Source: UBA9160 sp035489755 (GTDB lineage: Bacteria; Myxococcota_A; UBA9160). From it: a DNA stretch of 64,000 bases. Where the stretch lies: the NCBI GenBank assembly GCA_035489755.1, contig DATGZK010000021.1:62001-126000 (forward strand), read 5' to 3'. Shown one piece after another: positions 17,010 to 25,063 of this stretch. The number at the start of each line of letters is the position of its first letter. The first letter of the stretch is position 1. Position numbers and translations under genes: made by a program. The notes under the pieces are model-generated. The model did no database searches. It was given only the letters and a program-made list of their open reading frames with translations, and was not told where the DNA came from.

Positions 17010-18131
17010 CTAGAGACTTGCGAGCAGCTCGCAGACGCTGCGCGCGATCGCGGGCGCGGCCGTGAGACCGGGCGACTCGATCCCGACGAGGTTCACGAGG
17101 CCTGGGAGCCCGTGGGCTGATTCTTCCTCGATCACAAAGTCGCGAAAGCCCTCGCCGGGGCCGGAGAGCTTGGGTCGCACGCCTGCCTGGTCGGGAGAGA
17201 GCCAGGCGGCTTCGAGCGACGGGACGTATCGCCGCACCGCTTCCGCAAAGCGCTCCGCCTTGCGAGCATCCACCAGGTAGTTCTCCTCGGAGACGTACTC
17301 CGCATCGGGACCGAAGCGAATCCGACCGCCGAGATCGAGGGTCGCATGGATTCCGAGTCCTGCGCCCGCGGGCACCGGGTAGACGAGCCGCTCGAACCGC
17401 ACGGGGGCACCCGGGGCGAGCGCGAAGTAATCGCCTTTGCAGGGATAGATCCGCCAGCCGCGAGCCCGGGTGTCGATCCCGGCGAGCTGCGCGACGCGCT
17501 CGGCCCCGAGCCCCGCTGCGTTCACGACGGCATCGCACACGAGCGTTTCGAGCGCTCCCCCGCGGCGTCTCACCCCGAGTTTGTAGCCCGTTCCCGCCGG
17601 CTCAAGACCCACGAGTTCCGCCTCCAGGGCGAGGGTCGCGCCGTGGGCCTCGGCCTCGGCGGCGAAGGAGAGCGCGAAGGCGTGCGCATCCACGATGCCC
17701 GAGGCTGGGGAGCGCAGAGCCGCCACGGCGCGCACGGCCGGTTCAAGGCGGCGCACGACGGCTCCGTCCACGAGCTCGAGACCTGGCGCTCCATTGCCGC
17801 TTCCCTGCAGGCGCAGCCGCTCGAGCAGTTCCACTTCGCCTTCATTCGTCGCAACGACGAGCTTGCCCAGACGCCGATGCGCGATCCCCTGGGCCGCGCA
17901 GCGCTCGTAGAGCAGCTCACGACCCGCAACGCATAGGACCGCTTTGCGCGAACCGGCGGGATAGTAGAGCCCTGCGTGGATGACCTGCGAGTTGCGGCTC
18001 GTAATCTCGCGCGCGATCCCTTCGTGGCGTTCGAGCACGATGACGAACCGTCCCGCTCGCGCGAGGGCTGCAGCCGCGGCGAGGCCGACCACCCCGGCTC
18101 CCACCACGACGACGGAGCACTCGCGTGCCAT
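17010..18131 (-). CDS. FAD-dependent oxidoreductase, L-2-hydroxyglutarate oxidase (LhgO)-like
   Basis: 373-residue DAO-superfamily flavoenzyme. The dinucleotide fold SVVVVGAGVVGLAAAAALAR, then SRNSQVIHAGLYYPAGSRKA (the LhgO signature), CDAVVNAAGLGAERVAQLAG, RIYPCKGDYFAL and C-terminal GLVNLVGIESPGLTAAPAIA match L-2-hydroxyglutarate dehydrogenase/oxidase closely. It would oxidise L-2-hydroxyglutarate to 2-oxoglutarate and pass electrons to the quinone pool or oxygen. It is the last gene of a three-gene operon, starting 3 bases after the exchanger stop, with the sugar-kinase gene at the head. Confidence 0.9.
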   Translation of the reverse strand: MARECSVVVVGAGVVGLAAAAALARAGRFVIVLERHEGIAREITSRNSQVIHAGLYYPAGSRKAVLCVAGRELLYERCAAQGIAHRRLGKLVVATNEGEVELLERLRLQGSGNGAPGLELVDGAVVRRLEPAVRAVAALRSPASGIVDAHAFALSFAAEAEAHGATLALEAELVGLEPAGTGYKLGVRRRGGALETLVCDAVVNAAGLGAERVAQLAGIDTRARGWRIYPCKGDYFALAPGAPVRFERLVYPVPAGAGLGIHATLDLGGRIRFGPDAEYVSEENYLVDARKAERFAEAVRRYVPSLEAAWLSPDQAGVRPKLSGPGEGFRDFVIEEESAHGLPGLVNLVGIESPGLTAAPAIARSVCELLASL

Positions 18132-18134
18132 GAA

Positions 18135-19340
18135 TCAGCGCGAACGCAGGAGCGATGCAAAGGCGCGTGCGCCTCCATGCCCCGGCCTGAGCAGCAGAGC
18201 GGTCGCCGCCACGAGATAGATTCCGATGAAAAAGTACCGCACCTTCGTGTTTGGGAAGCACAGCTGCCCGAGAAACAGGACGGCAAGCAGAATGCCGTCA
18301 CTTCTTCCGATCCGCAGGTTTGCGATGAGGATCGTCGCGAGAAGCGACTGCGCGGAAGTGAGCCAGAGCTCCTCCATCTGACGGGCGTCGAGGGGCAGCC
18401 CGTGCCAGCTCGAGGCGGAGACGCAGTACGCGATGGGGATCGCGCCAACCAAGAGTGTCCACTGGTTGACCTTCGACGAGATGAGTGCACCGAGGCCGAC
18501 GGAGCCGCGGCGCTTGATCGCAAAGAGTAAGGCAATCACGAACTCCGGGGATTCTGAAGCGACTGGAGCGAGCCACTGGACGAGCAGGAATTCATCGATC
18601 CCGTGGTTGCGGCCCACGTGGACAAGTCCGTCGGCGAACGGCTCTGCGGAGATGAAGATCACGAACGCCGAGAAGGAGAACAACAGGATCGCCCAAATCC
18701 GCCGGCCGAAATCGCCGAACTCGTGATCGATCAAGGCCGCAGGACCCACGAGTTCCACTTCGTGCGACTCGCCGCCCATGGCGGCAATCACATAGGCGAA
18801 GAAGATTCCGAGCAGGACGGCCGCATCAATCAGCGTGATGTGTCTACCGATGGGAATAAAGAACGAGTAGATCGTCGCGAGCAGCAGAAATCGGATCTCG
18901 AGCCGCTGCCTGGGGTCGACGGTCAGAAACTCCTTCCGGGTCCGCCAGCAAGCGAGGAGTGCGACGCTCGGCCAGCCCAGACCGATCAGCAGCCGGTTCG
19001 CGCCGGTCATGTTGGCCACCGCGTAGGGTGCAAAGCTAGGGTCGACTCCGGCCTTCCACGCGAAGTGGAGATCGACCGCGTACTCGGGCAATACGGAGGC
19101 CAGTGCAAGGACGAGGAGCGCGAGCGCCTGGGGCACGTCGCGCTCAGCGAGCTCCGTCGTCCATGACAGCAGAAACGCCGCCCCGACGATCGCCAGGCCC
19201 GAGAGGGTGACGCTCATCTCGGGCAAAAGGCCAAGCCCCTGAAAGTTAAACGCCACGATCCACGGCAGGGGAAGCAGCGCCGCGATCAGGAACCACAGAA
19301 AATCCCGTTTGCGAGGCGGCGGCAGAGCGGGTCGGGCCAT
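18135..19340 (-). CDS. Ca2+:cation-antiporter-like (CaCA) membrane protein
   Basis: 401 residues with about 11 membrane segments. Two inverted alpha-repeat-like blocks appear: VLPEYAVDLHFAW with ANMTGANRLLIGLGWP in the first half and PVASESPEFVIALLFAIKRR with GALISSKVNQWTLLVG in the second, the E/S-rich and N/GxN patterns of sodium/calcium exchangers. The first repeat differs from the canonical GNSxPE sequence, so the transported ion is uncertain. The ATG overlaps the upstream kinase stop in TAATG. Confidence 0.82.
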   Translation of the reverse strand: MARPALPPPRKRDFLWFLIAALLPLPWIVAFNFQGLGLLPEMSVTLSGLAIVGAAFLLSWTTELAERDVPQALALLVLALASVLPEYAVDLHFAWKAGVDPSFAPYAVANMTGANRLLIGLGWPSVALLACWRTRKEFLTVDPRQRLEIRFLLLATIYSFFIPIGRHITLIDAAVLLGIFFAYVIAAMGGESHEVELVGPAALIDHEFGDFGRRIWAILLFSFSAFVIFISAEPFADGLVHVGRNHGIDEFLLVQWLAPVASESPEFVIALLFAIKRRGSVGLGALISSKVNQWTLLVGAIPIAYCVSASSWHGLPLDARQMEELWLTSAQSLLATILIANLRIGRSDGILLAVLFLGQLCFPNTKVRYFFIGIYLVAATALLLRPGHGGARAFASLLRSR

Positions 19341-20275
19341 TACAGCGCGTCGCCGAACTCGCGGCGGTAGCGCTCGCTCAAGGTCGCGCGATCGAGATTC
19401 ACGCTCTGCGGTCCCTGCACCGCGATGTTGAGGGCACCCAGCAGACTGCCGAGACGACCGCCCTTCTCCCAAGGCAGCCCGTGCAGCATTCCATACAAGA
19501 GCCCGGCTCTGTAGGCGTCGCCGCAGCCGGTCGGATCCACCACCTGCTCGGCCGCGACCGGGGGGATCTCGATGCGTGCATCGCGGGTCCGAATGGTCGA
19601 GCCCTCCCCGCCTCGGGTCACGACGATCGCACCCACCCGTTTTGCCAGCTGGTCCTCGGACTCTCCTGCGCGCTCGCAGGTCAGTGCCCACTCGTAGTCG
19701 TTGGCGACGTAGACGTCCGCTCCATCGATCAGTTCGAGCAGTTCGCTCCGCTCAAAGACCGGAAGCTGGTGGCTCGGGTCGATCATGGTAAGGATGCGCC
19801 GCTGCTTGAGCGCGCGCGCATGTTCGAGCATGGCGCGCTTCGCATTCGAGGACACGATCGCGACGGAGACCGGCTCGCGTACGTCCTCGACGCGCGCCTC
19901 GTGGGCGCGGTCCATTGCGCCCGCGTGGAACGCAATGATTTGATTGTCGTCAAGATCGGTGGTGATGAAGCATTGCGACGTGAACTCGTCCTCGATCATC
20001 CGGATGCCATCGCGGCGGATGGCATGGCGATCCAGCCATTCCGCGTACGCCGTGAAATCCCTCCCGACGGTGGCGAGAATCAGGGGCTCGCAGCCCAGAA
20101 GCCGAAGGTGGTAGGCAATGTTGCCTGCGGTACCGCCCCAGGTCTTGCGCAGCGTGGGCACGTGGAAGGCGACATTTAGGATATGAATCCGGTCGGGCAG
20201 GATGTGGTGCTTGAACCGGTCGGGGAAGACCATGATGTGATCGATCGCGAGCGAGCCAGACACAAGGACGGTCAT
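19340..20275 (-). CDS. PfkB-family carbohydrate/nucleoside kinase (adenosine-kinase-like)
   Basis: 311-residue ribokinase-fold kinase. It opens TVLVSGSLAIDHIMVFPDRF, has WGGTAGNIAYHLRLLG for substrate contact and the C-terminal anion-hole and catalytic base block DPTGCGDAYRAGLLYGM (Asp of GCGD). Sequences like HILPDRIHILNVAF are typical of bacterial proteins labelled carbohydrate kinase or adenosine kinase. ATG 20275 is preceded by CCGGAGGC; an earlier start at 20323 lacks this. It is divergent from metF and heads the kinase-exchanger-LhgO operon. Confidence 0.9.
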   Translation of the reverse strand: MTVLVSGSLAIDHIMVFPDRFKHHILPDRIHILNVAFHVPTLRKTWGGTAGNIAYHLRLLGCEPLILATVGRDFTAYAEWLDRHAIRRDGIRMIEDEFTSQCFITTDLDDNQIIAFHAGAMDRAHEARVEDVREPVSVAIVSSNAKRAMLEHARALKQRRILTMIDPSHQLPVFERSELLELIDGADVYVANDYEWALTCERAGESEDQLAKRVGAIVVTRGGEGSTIRTRDARIEIPPVAAEQVVDPTGCGDAYRAGLLYGMLHGLPWEKGGRLGSLLGALNIAVQGPQSVNLDRATLSERYRREFGDAL

Positions 20276-20338
20276 GCGGGCCTCCGGACGGCGCAGTCTC
20301 GCGGCGCTGGCGGGCACGGTCAATGGTAGACTCGCTCC

Positions 20339-21205
20339 ATGCGCATTGCGGAAGGCTTCGGCCGGGCCCGCCCCGTGGTCTCATTCGAGTTCTTCCCGCC
20401 GAGGACCGAGGCGGGTTTCCGCGCGCTCTACCACACCATCGGCGAACTCAAGCGCCTCGACCCGGGCTTCGTGTCGGTGACCTGGGGAGCCGGGGGCTCG
20501 ACGCGGCGACAGACGGTCGAGCTCGTGGCCCGCATTCAACAGGAGATTGGCATTACGGCGATGGCACATCTGACCTGCGTCGGCTCGACGCCGCAGGAGC
20601 TCGGCGAGATTCTCGACCGGCTCGAAGCCGCGGGAATCGAGAACCTGCTCGCTCTGGGAGGCGACCCCCCCCGTGACCTGCCGGACTACCGACCCACGCC
20701 GGGCGGGTTCACCTATGCCTGTGAACTCGCGGCCTTTGCCCGCACGCGCTGGAACTTCTGCGTGGGCGGCGCGTGCTACCCCGAGACGCACCCGCGCGCC
20801 GCGAGCGCTGAGGCAGACCTTGCGCATCTCGTGCGCAAGGTGGCCGCGGGTGTGGACTTCCTCATCACACAGCTGTTCTTCGACAACGCCGATTACTTTG
20901 CCTTCGTCGATCGGGCGCGCGCCGCTGGAATCGCCGTTCCGATCGTACCGGGCATCATGCCTGTCGTAAGCCGACAGAATATCGGCCGAATCACTGCGCT
21001 CTCGGGAGCGCGCATCCCGCCGGAACTTGCGGCGAATCTTGATCTCGCGGAGGATGATCCGGCCCGAACGCTTGAGGTGGGCGTCGCCTGGGCCACTGCG
21101 CAGTGTCGTGAACTCCTCGACCGCGGCGCGCCCGGTCTCCACTTCTATACCCTGAACCAGTCGCCTGCGACCCGGCGCATCCATGCGAGCCTGTTCGGCG
21201 AATGA
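20339..21205 (+). CDS. metF: 5,10-methylenetetrahydrofolate reductase
   Basis: Reduces 5,10-methylene-THF to 5-methyl-THF for methionine synthesis, using FAD. 288 residues, normal length for bacterial MetF. Diagnostic blocks: VVSFEFFPPRTEAG, FVSVTWGAGGSTR, MAHLTCVG, NLLALGGDPP, FCVGGACYPETHP and DFLITQLFFDNADYF, then PGIMPVVSRQNIGRI. Its stop overlaps the purN start (ATGA), joining one-carbon and purine synthesis in one transcript. Confidence 0.97.
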   Translation: MRIAEGFGRARPVVSFEFFPPRTEAGFRALYHTIGELKRLDPGFVSVTWGAGGSTRRQTVELVARIQQEIGITAMAHLTCVGSTPQELGEILDRLEAAGIENLLALGGDPPRDLPDYRPTPGGFTYACELAAFARTRWNFCVGGACYPETHPRAASAEADLAHLVRKVAAGVDFLITQLFFDNADYFAFVDRARAAGIAVPIVPGIMPVVSRQNIGRITALSGARIPPELAANLDLAEDDPARTLEVGVAWATAQCRELLDRGAPGLHFYTLNQSPATRRIHASLFGE

Positions 21206-21849
21206 CAGCGCTGGGCGAAAGCTCTCGTTCCGCGCCTGTGCGCATCGCGGTTCTGCTCTCGGGGGAGGGTACCAGCCTCGAAAACCTGTGTGAGCGCATC
21301 GACGAAGGCTCCGTTCCCGCGCGCGTGGTCGCTGTTCTGTCGTCCAAGCCCGAGGCGGGCGGGTTGGCCCGCGCCCGTCGGCGAGGCATCCCGGCGCGGG
21401 TGGTCCCGCGCAAAGCATTTGGCGACGTTCGCTCGTTCAACGACGCAGTCCACGCGGAGCTTGCGCGTTTCGAGATCGAGCTCGTGGCGTGCCTTGGCTT
21501 TCTCTCGCCCTTCGAGCTGCGCGGCCGCTTCGAGGGGCGTGCGATCAACACCCACCCCGCACTCATCCCGGCGTTCTGCGGCAAAGGCTTCTACGGCCAC
21601 CGCGTGCACGAGGCGGTGATCGCTTCGGGCGCAAAAGTCTCCGGCGCGACCGTCCACTTCGTCGACGAGGAGTACGACCACGGGCCCATCATCTTGCAAG
21701 AGGCCGTGCCGGTGCTCGATGACGATACGCCCGAGACGCTCGCACTGCGCGTCCAGGCGGTCGAGCGCAGGCTGGTCCCCGAGGCGATCCGGCTCTTCGC
21801 CGCCGGACGCCTCGCAATCGAAGGCCGGCGCGTGCGAATCAGACCGTAG
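21202..21849 (+). CDS. purN: Phosphoribosylglycinamide formyltransferase
   Basis: Transfers a formyl group from 10-formyl-THF to GAR in purine synthesis. 215 residues. VRIAVLLSGEGTSLENLCE is the GAR-binding loop; the catalytic N and H lie in INTHPALIPAFCGKGFYG and the D in VHFVDEEYDHGPII. The C-terminus EAIRLFAAGRLAIEGRRVRI is standard. The variant loop CGKGFYG (common form G.GMYG) still has the needed residues. It overlaps metF and, by 11 bases, the convergent gloA. Confidence 0.96.
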   Translation: MTALGESSRSAPVRIAVLLSGEGTSLENLCERIDEGSVPARVVAVLSSKPEAGGLARARRRGIPARVVPRKAFGDVRSFNDAVHAELARFEIELVACLGFLSPFELRGRFEGRAINTHPALIPAFCGKGFYGHRVHEAVIASGAKVSGATVHFVDEEYDHGPIILQEAVPVLDDDTPETLALRVQAVERRLVPEAIRLFAAGRLAIEGRRVRIRP

Positions 21850-22237
21850 CGCGCGGCTTTTGTTCGATGAGTTCGATCTTGTAGCCGTTGGGATCTTCGA
21901 GAAATGCGATCACCGTGTTGCCATGCTTCATCGGGCCCGGCTCCCGCACGATCCGCGCGCCGACCGAGCGCAGGCGCTCGCAGGTCGTACGGATATTGGG
22001 TACACCGATGGCGATGTGACCGAAGGCGTCGCCCAAGACGTAGTCTGACTTCCCCCAGTTGTAGGTCAGCTCGATTACTGCAGTCTCGGACTCGTCAGCG
22101 AAGCCGACGAAAGCAAGCGTGAACTTGCCTTCGGGGTAATCGTTCCTGCGGAGGAGCTTCATGCCGAGGACGTCGCAGTAAAAGTGAAGCGACTCGTCGA
22201 GGTTCTTCACGCGGAGCATGGTGTGGAGCAGACGCAT
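21839..22237 (-). CDS. gloA: Lactoylglutathione lyase (glyoxalase I)
   Basis: Converts the hemithioacetal of methylglyoxal and glutathione to S-lactoylglutathione. 132 residues, nearly the length of E. coli GloA and matching it throughout: MRLLHTMLRVKNLDESLHFY, VLGMKLLR, AVIELTYNWG, FGHIAIGV and TVIAFLEDPNGYKIELIE. The four metal ligands (H5, the E of VIELTYN, the H of GHIAIG and the E of KIELIE) are in place. The earlier frame starts at 22246 and 22279 were not chosen because the family begins exactly at MRLLHT. Confidence 0.95.
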   Translation of the reverse strand: MRLLHTMLRVKNLDESLHFYCDVLGMKLLRRNDYPEGKFTLAFVGFADESETAVIELTYNWGKSDYVLGDAFGHIAIGVPNIRTTCERLRSVGARIVREPGPMKHGNTVIAFLEDPNGYKIELIEQKPRATV

Positions 22238-22272
22238 GGCGAACATTCTAGCCGCAGAAGGAGAAGAGGGAG

Positions 22273-22587
22273 ATGGCACTTTTCATCGCGATGAATCAGT
22301 TCGAGGTCAACCCCGAGCGCGCGGGTGAGTTCGAGGAGCACTGGCGGCGGCGCAAGTCGTATCTGGAAGAAGTGCCGGGCTTCCGGAGCTTCGCGCTGCT
22401 GCGGGGCGACGAGCCGGGGATGTACATCTCGCACTCGACCTGGGAGAGCCGCGCTGCGTTCGAGGCATGGACGCGCTCGGAGGCGTTTCGCAAGGCGCAC
22501 GGCCAGGCGCGGACGCCGGAGGGAGTGCTCGTGGGCCATCCGCGGCTGAAGCTCTTCGAGGCGGTCCTGGAGCAGCAATTGGCCTGA
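22273..22587 (+). CDS. Antibiotic-biosynthesis-monooxygenase (ABM) domain protein
   Basis: 104-residue single-domain ABM/dimeric alpha-beta barrel protein. FIAMNQFEVNPERAGEFEEHW, FRSFALLRGDEPGMYISHSTWES and FEAWTRSEAFRKAH are the family blocks; similar small proteins are heme-degrading (HmoB/IsdG) or quinol monooxygenases. Sequence alone does not decide the substrate. The ribosome binding site AGAGGGAG precedes ATG 22273. It ends at the very first base before the damage-type element in front of imuA, so it is probably not part of the imu operon. Confidence 0.85.
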   Translation: MALFIAMNQFEVNPERAGEFEEHWRRRKSYLEEVPGFRSFALLRGDEPGMYISHSTWESRAAFEAWTRSEAFRKAHGQARTPEGVLVGHPRLKLFEAVLEQQLA

Positions 22588-22614
22588 TTGACCGAAGGCG
22601 AAAATAAGACGAAA
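22588..22614 (+). promoter_or_regulatory. Putative damage-regulated promoter/operator of imuA (copy 1 of a shared element)
   Basis: 27 nt: TTGAC, two variable bases, then AAGGCGAAAATAAGACGAAA. The same sequence, with 25 of 27 positions identical, precedes dnaE2 at 32269-32295. TTGACC could be a -35 and GAAAAT (22611-22616) a -10 after a 17-base spacer, which puts the start of transcription about at the imuA ATG (22623), so the mRNA may be leaderless. CGAA tetramers recur at N2 and N7 spacing between the two hexamers, where a repressor would act. It does not match a LexA box I know, so it may be a lineage-specific one. Confidence 0.65.
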
Positions 22615-22622
22615 ATCTGGGC

Positions 22623-23348
22623 ATGCCTCCGCTTCGTCCGATCTCCTCCGCTTCCGTTGACTCTTCTCGCCTCGAGCGCCTGCTGCGCGACCTAGGATCC
22701 CAGGTCCGCCGGGGGACTCTCCCAGCGCTTCCACCCCCGCGCTGCCCGACGGGCATCGCGGGCATCGATGGGCTCCTCGGGGGGGGCTTCCCGCGCGGAC
22801 ATCTCAGCGAGGTCGCGGGGGCTGCTTCTTCGGGTCGAACTGCACTGGCGCTCGGCCTTCTCGCCGAGGCCACCCGCGCAGGGGAAATCGTGGCCGTGGT
22901 CGACGCCGCCGACGCCTTCAACGCGGCCTCGGCCGCTGCCGCGGGCGCTGCCCTCGAGCGCGTGCTGTGGGTGCGTGCACCCCACGTCCGTGCAGCCCTG
23001 CGCAGTGTGGAGCGCCTGCTCGAGGCTCGCGGCTTCCCCTTGGTCCTGGTCGACCTCGTCGGCCGTGAGGCACGCGACGCGTGCAGCCCCACGGTCTGGT
23101 CTCGCCTTGCGCGGGCTGCGGCGGGCGCGCAGGCGGCTCTCGTGCTGCTCGCGGGTCGGCGCCTCGCCGGTACCTCGGCGGAGCTCGCACTGGAGATGCA
23201 GCCCCGTCGTGCCTGCTTTGTCGGCACGCCGGCGCTGCTCGAAGAGCTGGAGGTGCAAGCCGTGCTCGCGCGCACGCGCTCCGGCCTCTGTGGCGCCGCA
23301 GGGCGTGCCGCCTCGGTTCGCCTGCACGTTCTCGGCTCCGCGGCATGA
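22623..23348 (+). CDS. imuA: ImuA, RecA-like mutasome component
   Basis: 241-residue RecA-related protein of the inducible mutagenesis cassette. The ATPase-like core begins CPTGIAGIDGLLGGGFPRGH; the P-loop equivalent GAASSGRT (66-73) has arginine where the ATP-binding lysine should be. DAADAFNAASAAAAG and LLEARGFPLVLVDLVG follow the RecA-fold order. It recruits ImuB and DnaE2 for error-prone bypass synthesis. It is followed by imuB after 33 bases and preceded by the 27-nt element shared with dnaE2. Confidence 0.88.
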   Translation: MPPLRPISSASVDSSRLERLLRDLGSQVRRGTLPALPPPRCPTGIAGIDGLLGGGFPRGHLSEVAGAASSGRTALALGLLAEATRAGEIVAVVDAADAFNAASAAAAGAALERVLWVRAPHVRAALRSVERLLEARGFPLVLVDLVGREARDACSPTVWSRLARAAAGAQAALVLLAGRRLAGTSAELALEMQPRRACFVGTPALLEELEVQAVLARTRSGLCGAAGRAASVRLHVLGSAA

Positions 23349-23381
23349 GCGCAACGTGCGGAGCAGGATGAGGGATTTGCG

Positions 23382-24965
23382 GTGCGCATCGCGTGCCTGC
23401 TCGCAGCCGATCTACCGCTTGCTGCCGTGCTGCGGGCGCAACCAGAGCTCGCGGGTCTGCCCCTCGCCATCGTCTCGGGCGTGGGGCCGCGCGCGCAGGT
23501 CATCGCGATCTCCGCCGAGGCCGCGCGTGCCGGCGTACGCCCCACCTCCTCCGTCGTCCATGCCCGCTCGATCTGTCCAGCGCTGCGCGTCCGTGTGGCC
23601 TCACCCGCCCTCGAGCGAGCAGCGTGCGAAACGCTGCTCGACGTCGCGCGCTCGTTCTCCCCCCGTGTCGCGGCGGCGCCAAGATGCAGCGGTGTGTATG
23701 CGGCCGAGGCGGCCGTTTATCTCGACGCTTCCGGCGTGGAATCGCTGTTCCGCTCCGAGGGGGGGTTCGCAGCCGCAATCGCGACACGCGCATGCACCGC
23801 GGGAATTCCGGCCGTAGCGACCGTGGCCTCTTCGCGCGGCGTTTCGCTGCTCGCAGCGCGGTGCATCGCCCGGGGCCTTCCGCAAGGCGCACAAAACGCG
23901 CGAGGCAGCGGTGACAAATCCACCCACGAGCCACAGGGCACAGACACGGTTCTCGTACTCGCGCCGGCAGAGGAAGCGACGTTCCTCGACCCTCTGCCCA
24001 TCGACCTCCTCGATCCGGAGGACGTGCTGGCAGAGGCGCTCACACGCTTTGGCATCCGGCGCGTGGGCGAGCTCACACGCCTGCCGCGGCGCTCTCTCGT
24101 AACACGGCTGGGGCCGGGTGCGCTGCGTCTGCTTGCCCTTGCCCACGGGGAGAAAGACGCGGTCCCGCTTCCCAGCGCCACAGAAACACGCGTTGAAGAG
24201 GGGGTGGACCTCGAGTGGCCGATCGAAAACTTGGAGCCGCTTTCCTTCGTCCTGCGCGGTCTCCTTACACGTCTGGCGGAGCGCCTCGAACTCCGCGGCC
24301 TTGTCTGCGGCGATCTTGACCTTGAGCTGAGACTTGCAGGGGGTGGGTGCGACACACGCCGCATTGGCGTGTCAGCACCCCACGGCGATCCGCGCACCTT
24401 GCTCGGCGTTCTGCGCCTTGCGCTCGAGCACCCCTTACCGAGAGCGGCGGTCGAGGGGATCGCCCTCGCGACCGAGGGCCGACCGGTACGCACGGATCAG
24501 CTCGATCTTTTTCGCCCCGCCGGTCCGACGCCTTCGGCGCTCGGCCGCACTCTCGCTGAGCTCGAGGCACTGTGCGGGAGCGAGCGCATCGGCGCGCCGC
24601 TTCTCGTGGATGACCCCCATCCCGATGCCTTCGCACAATCTCCCTTTGCGCTTCCGCGCAGCGCGCTGAAGACCGAGACCGCTCCCAGGCCCGGTGTCGC
24701 GATCGCCGCCCTGCGTGCTTTACGTCCGCCTGTACCCGCCGAGGTGAGAGCACCCCGTGGACGACCCGAGTGGATTCGCAGCGCCGTGGCAAATGGCCCC
24801 ATCGTGGGGCTGGCAGGGCCTTGGCGCACGACGGGGGGGTGGTGGTCACCGGAGCGGCGCTTCGCTTTCGACAGCTTCGATGCCCGGACTGGAGACGGCA
24901 ACGTCGTACGGCTGCGCTTCGACCTCGTGCATGGCGTATGGCAGGTAGATGCCATGTATGATTGA
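23382..24965 (+). CDS. imuB: ImuB, catalytically impaired Y-family polymerase, mutasome hub
   Basis: 527-residue Y-family protein that links DnaE2 and ImuA to the beta clamp. N-terminal palm and finger pieces (MRIACLLAADLPLAAVLRA, IAISAEAARAGVRPTSSV) are recognisable but the catalytic SLDEA motif is replaced by VYLDASGVESL, lacking the paired glutamate, as expected for ImuB. Helix-hairpin-helix residues FGIRRVGELTRLPRRSLVTRLG follow. The clamp motif QLDLF is at 373-377. GTG start at 23382; the gene is co-transcribed with imuA. Confidence 0.9.
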   Translation: MRIACLLAADLPLAAVLRAQPELAGLPLAIVSGVGPRAQVIAISAEAARAGVRPTSSVVHARSICPALRVRVASPALERAACETLLDVARSFSPRVAAAPRCSGVYAAEAAVYLDASGVESLFRSEGGFAAAIATRACTAGIPAVATVASSRGVSLLAARCIARGLPQGAQNARGSGDKSTHEPQGTDTVLVLAPAEEATFLDPLPIDLLDPEDVLAEALTRFGIRRVGELTRLPRRSLVTRLGPGALRLLALAHGEKDAVPLPSATETRVEEGVDLEWPIENLEPLSFVLRGLLTRLAERLELRGLVCGDLDLELRLAGGGCDTRRIGVSAPHGDPRTLLGVLRLALEHPLPRAAVEGIALATEGRPVRTDQLDLFRPAGPTPSALGRTLAELEALCGSERIGAPLLVDDPHPDAFAQSPFALPRSALKTETAPRPGVAIAALRALRPPVPAEVRAPRGRPEWIRSAVANGPIVGLAGPWRTTGGWWSPERRFAFDSFDARTGDGNVVRLRFDLVHGVWQVDAMYD

Positions 24966-25063
24966 TGAACCGCGCCAAAAAAAACTGTCCGGCTGGCCCA
25001 TCCCGCTTGATTCTCCGGCGCACGATCGCTAGAACGCGTCCAGACCATGAAGCGAGGAGTCTG

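Noticed and set aside
20276..20338. Possible S-adenosylmethionine riboswitch before metF
   Set aside because: Only 63 bases separate the divergent genes, too short for SAM riboswitches, and no matching stem pattern is seen.
22262..22290. TGGCAC near the ABM gene start, resembling a sigma-54 -24 element
   Set aside because: No TTGC -12 partner at the correct spacing and it lies in the coding start, so chance is more likely.
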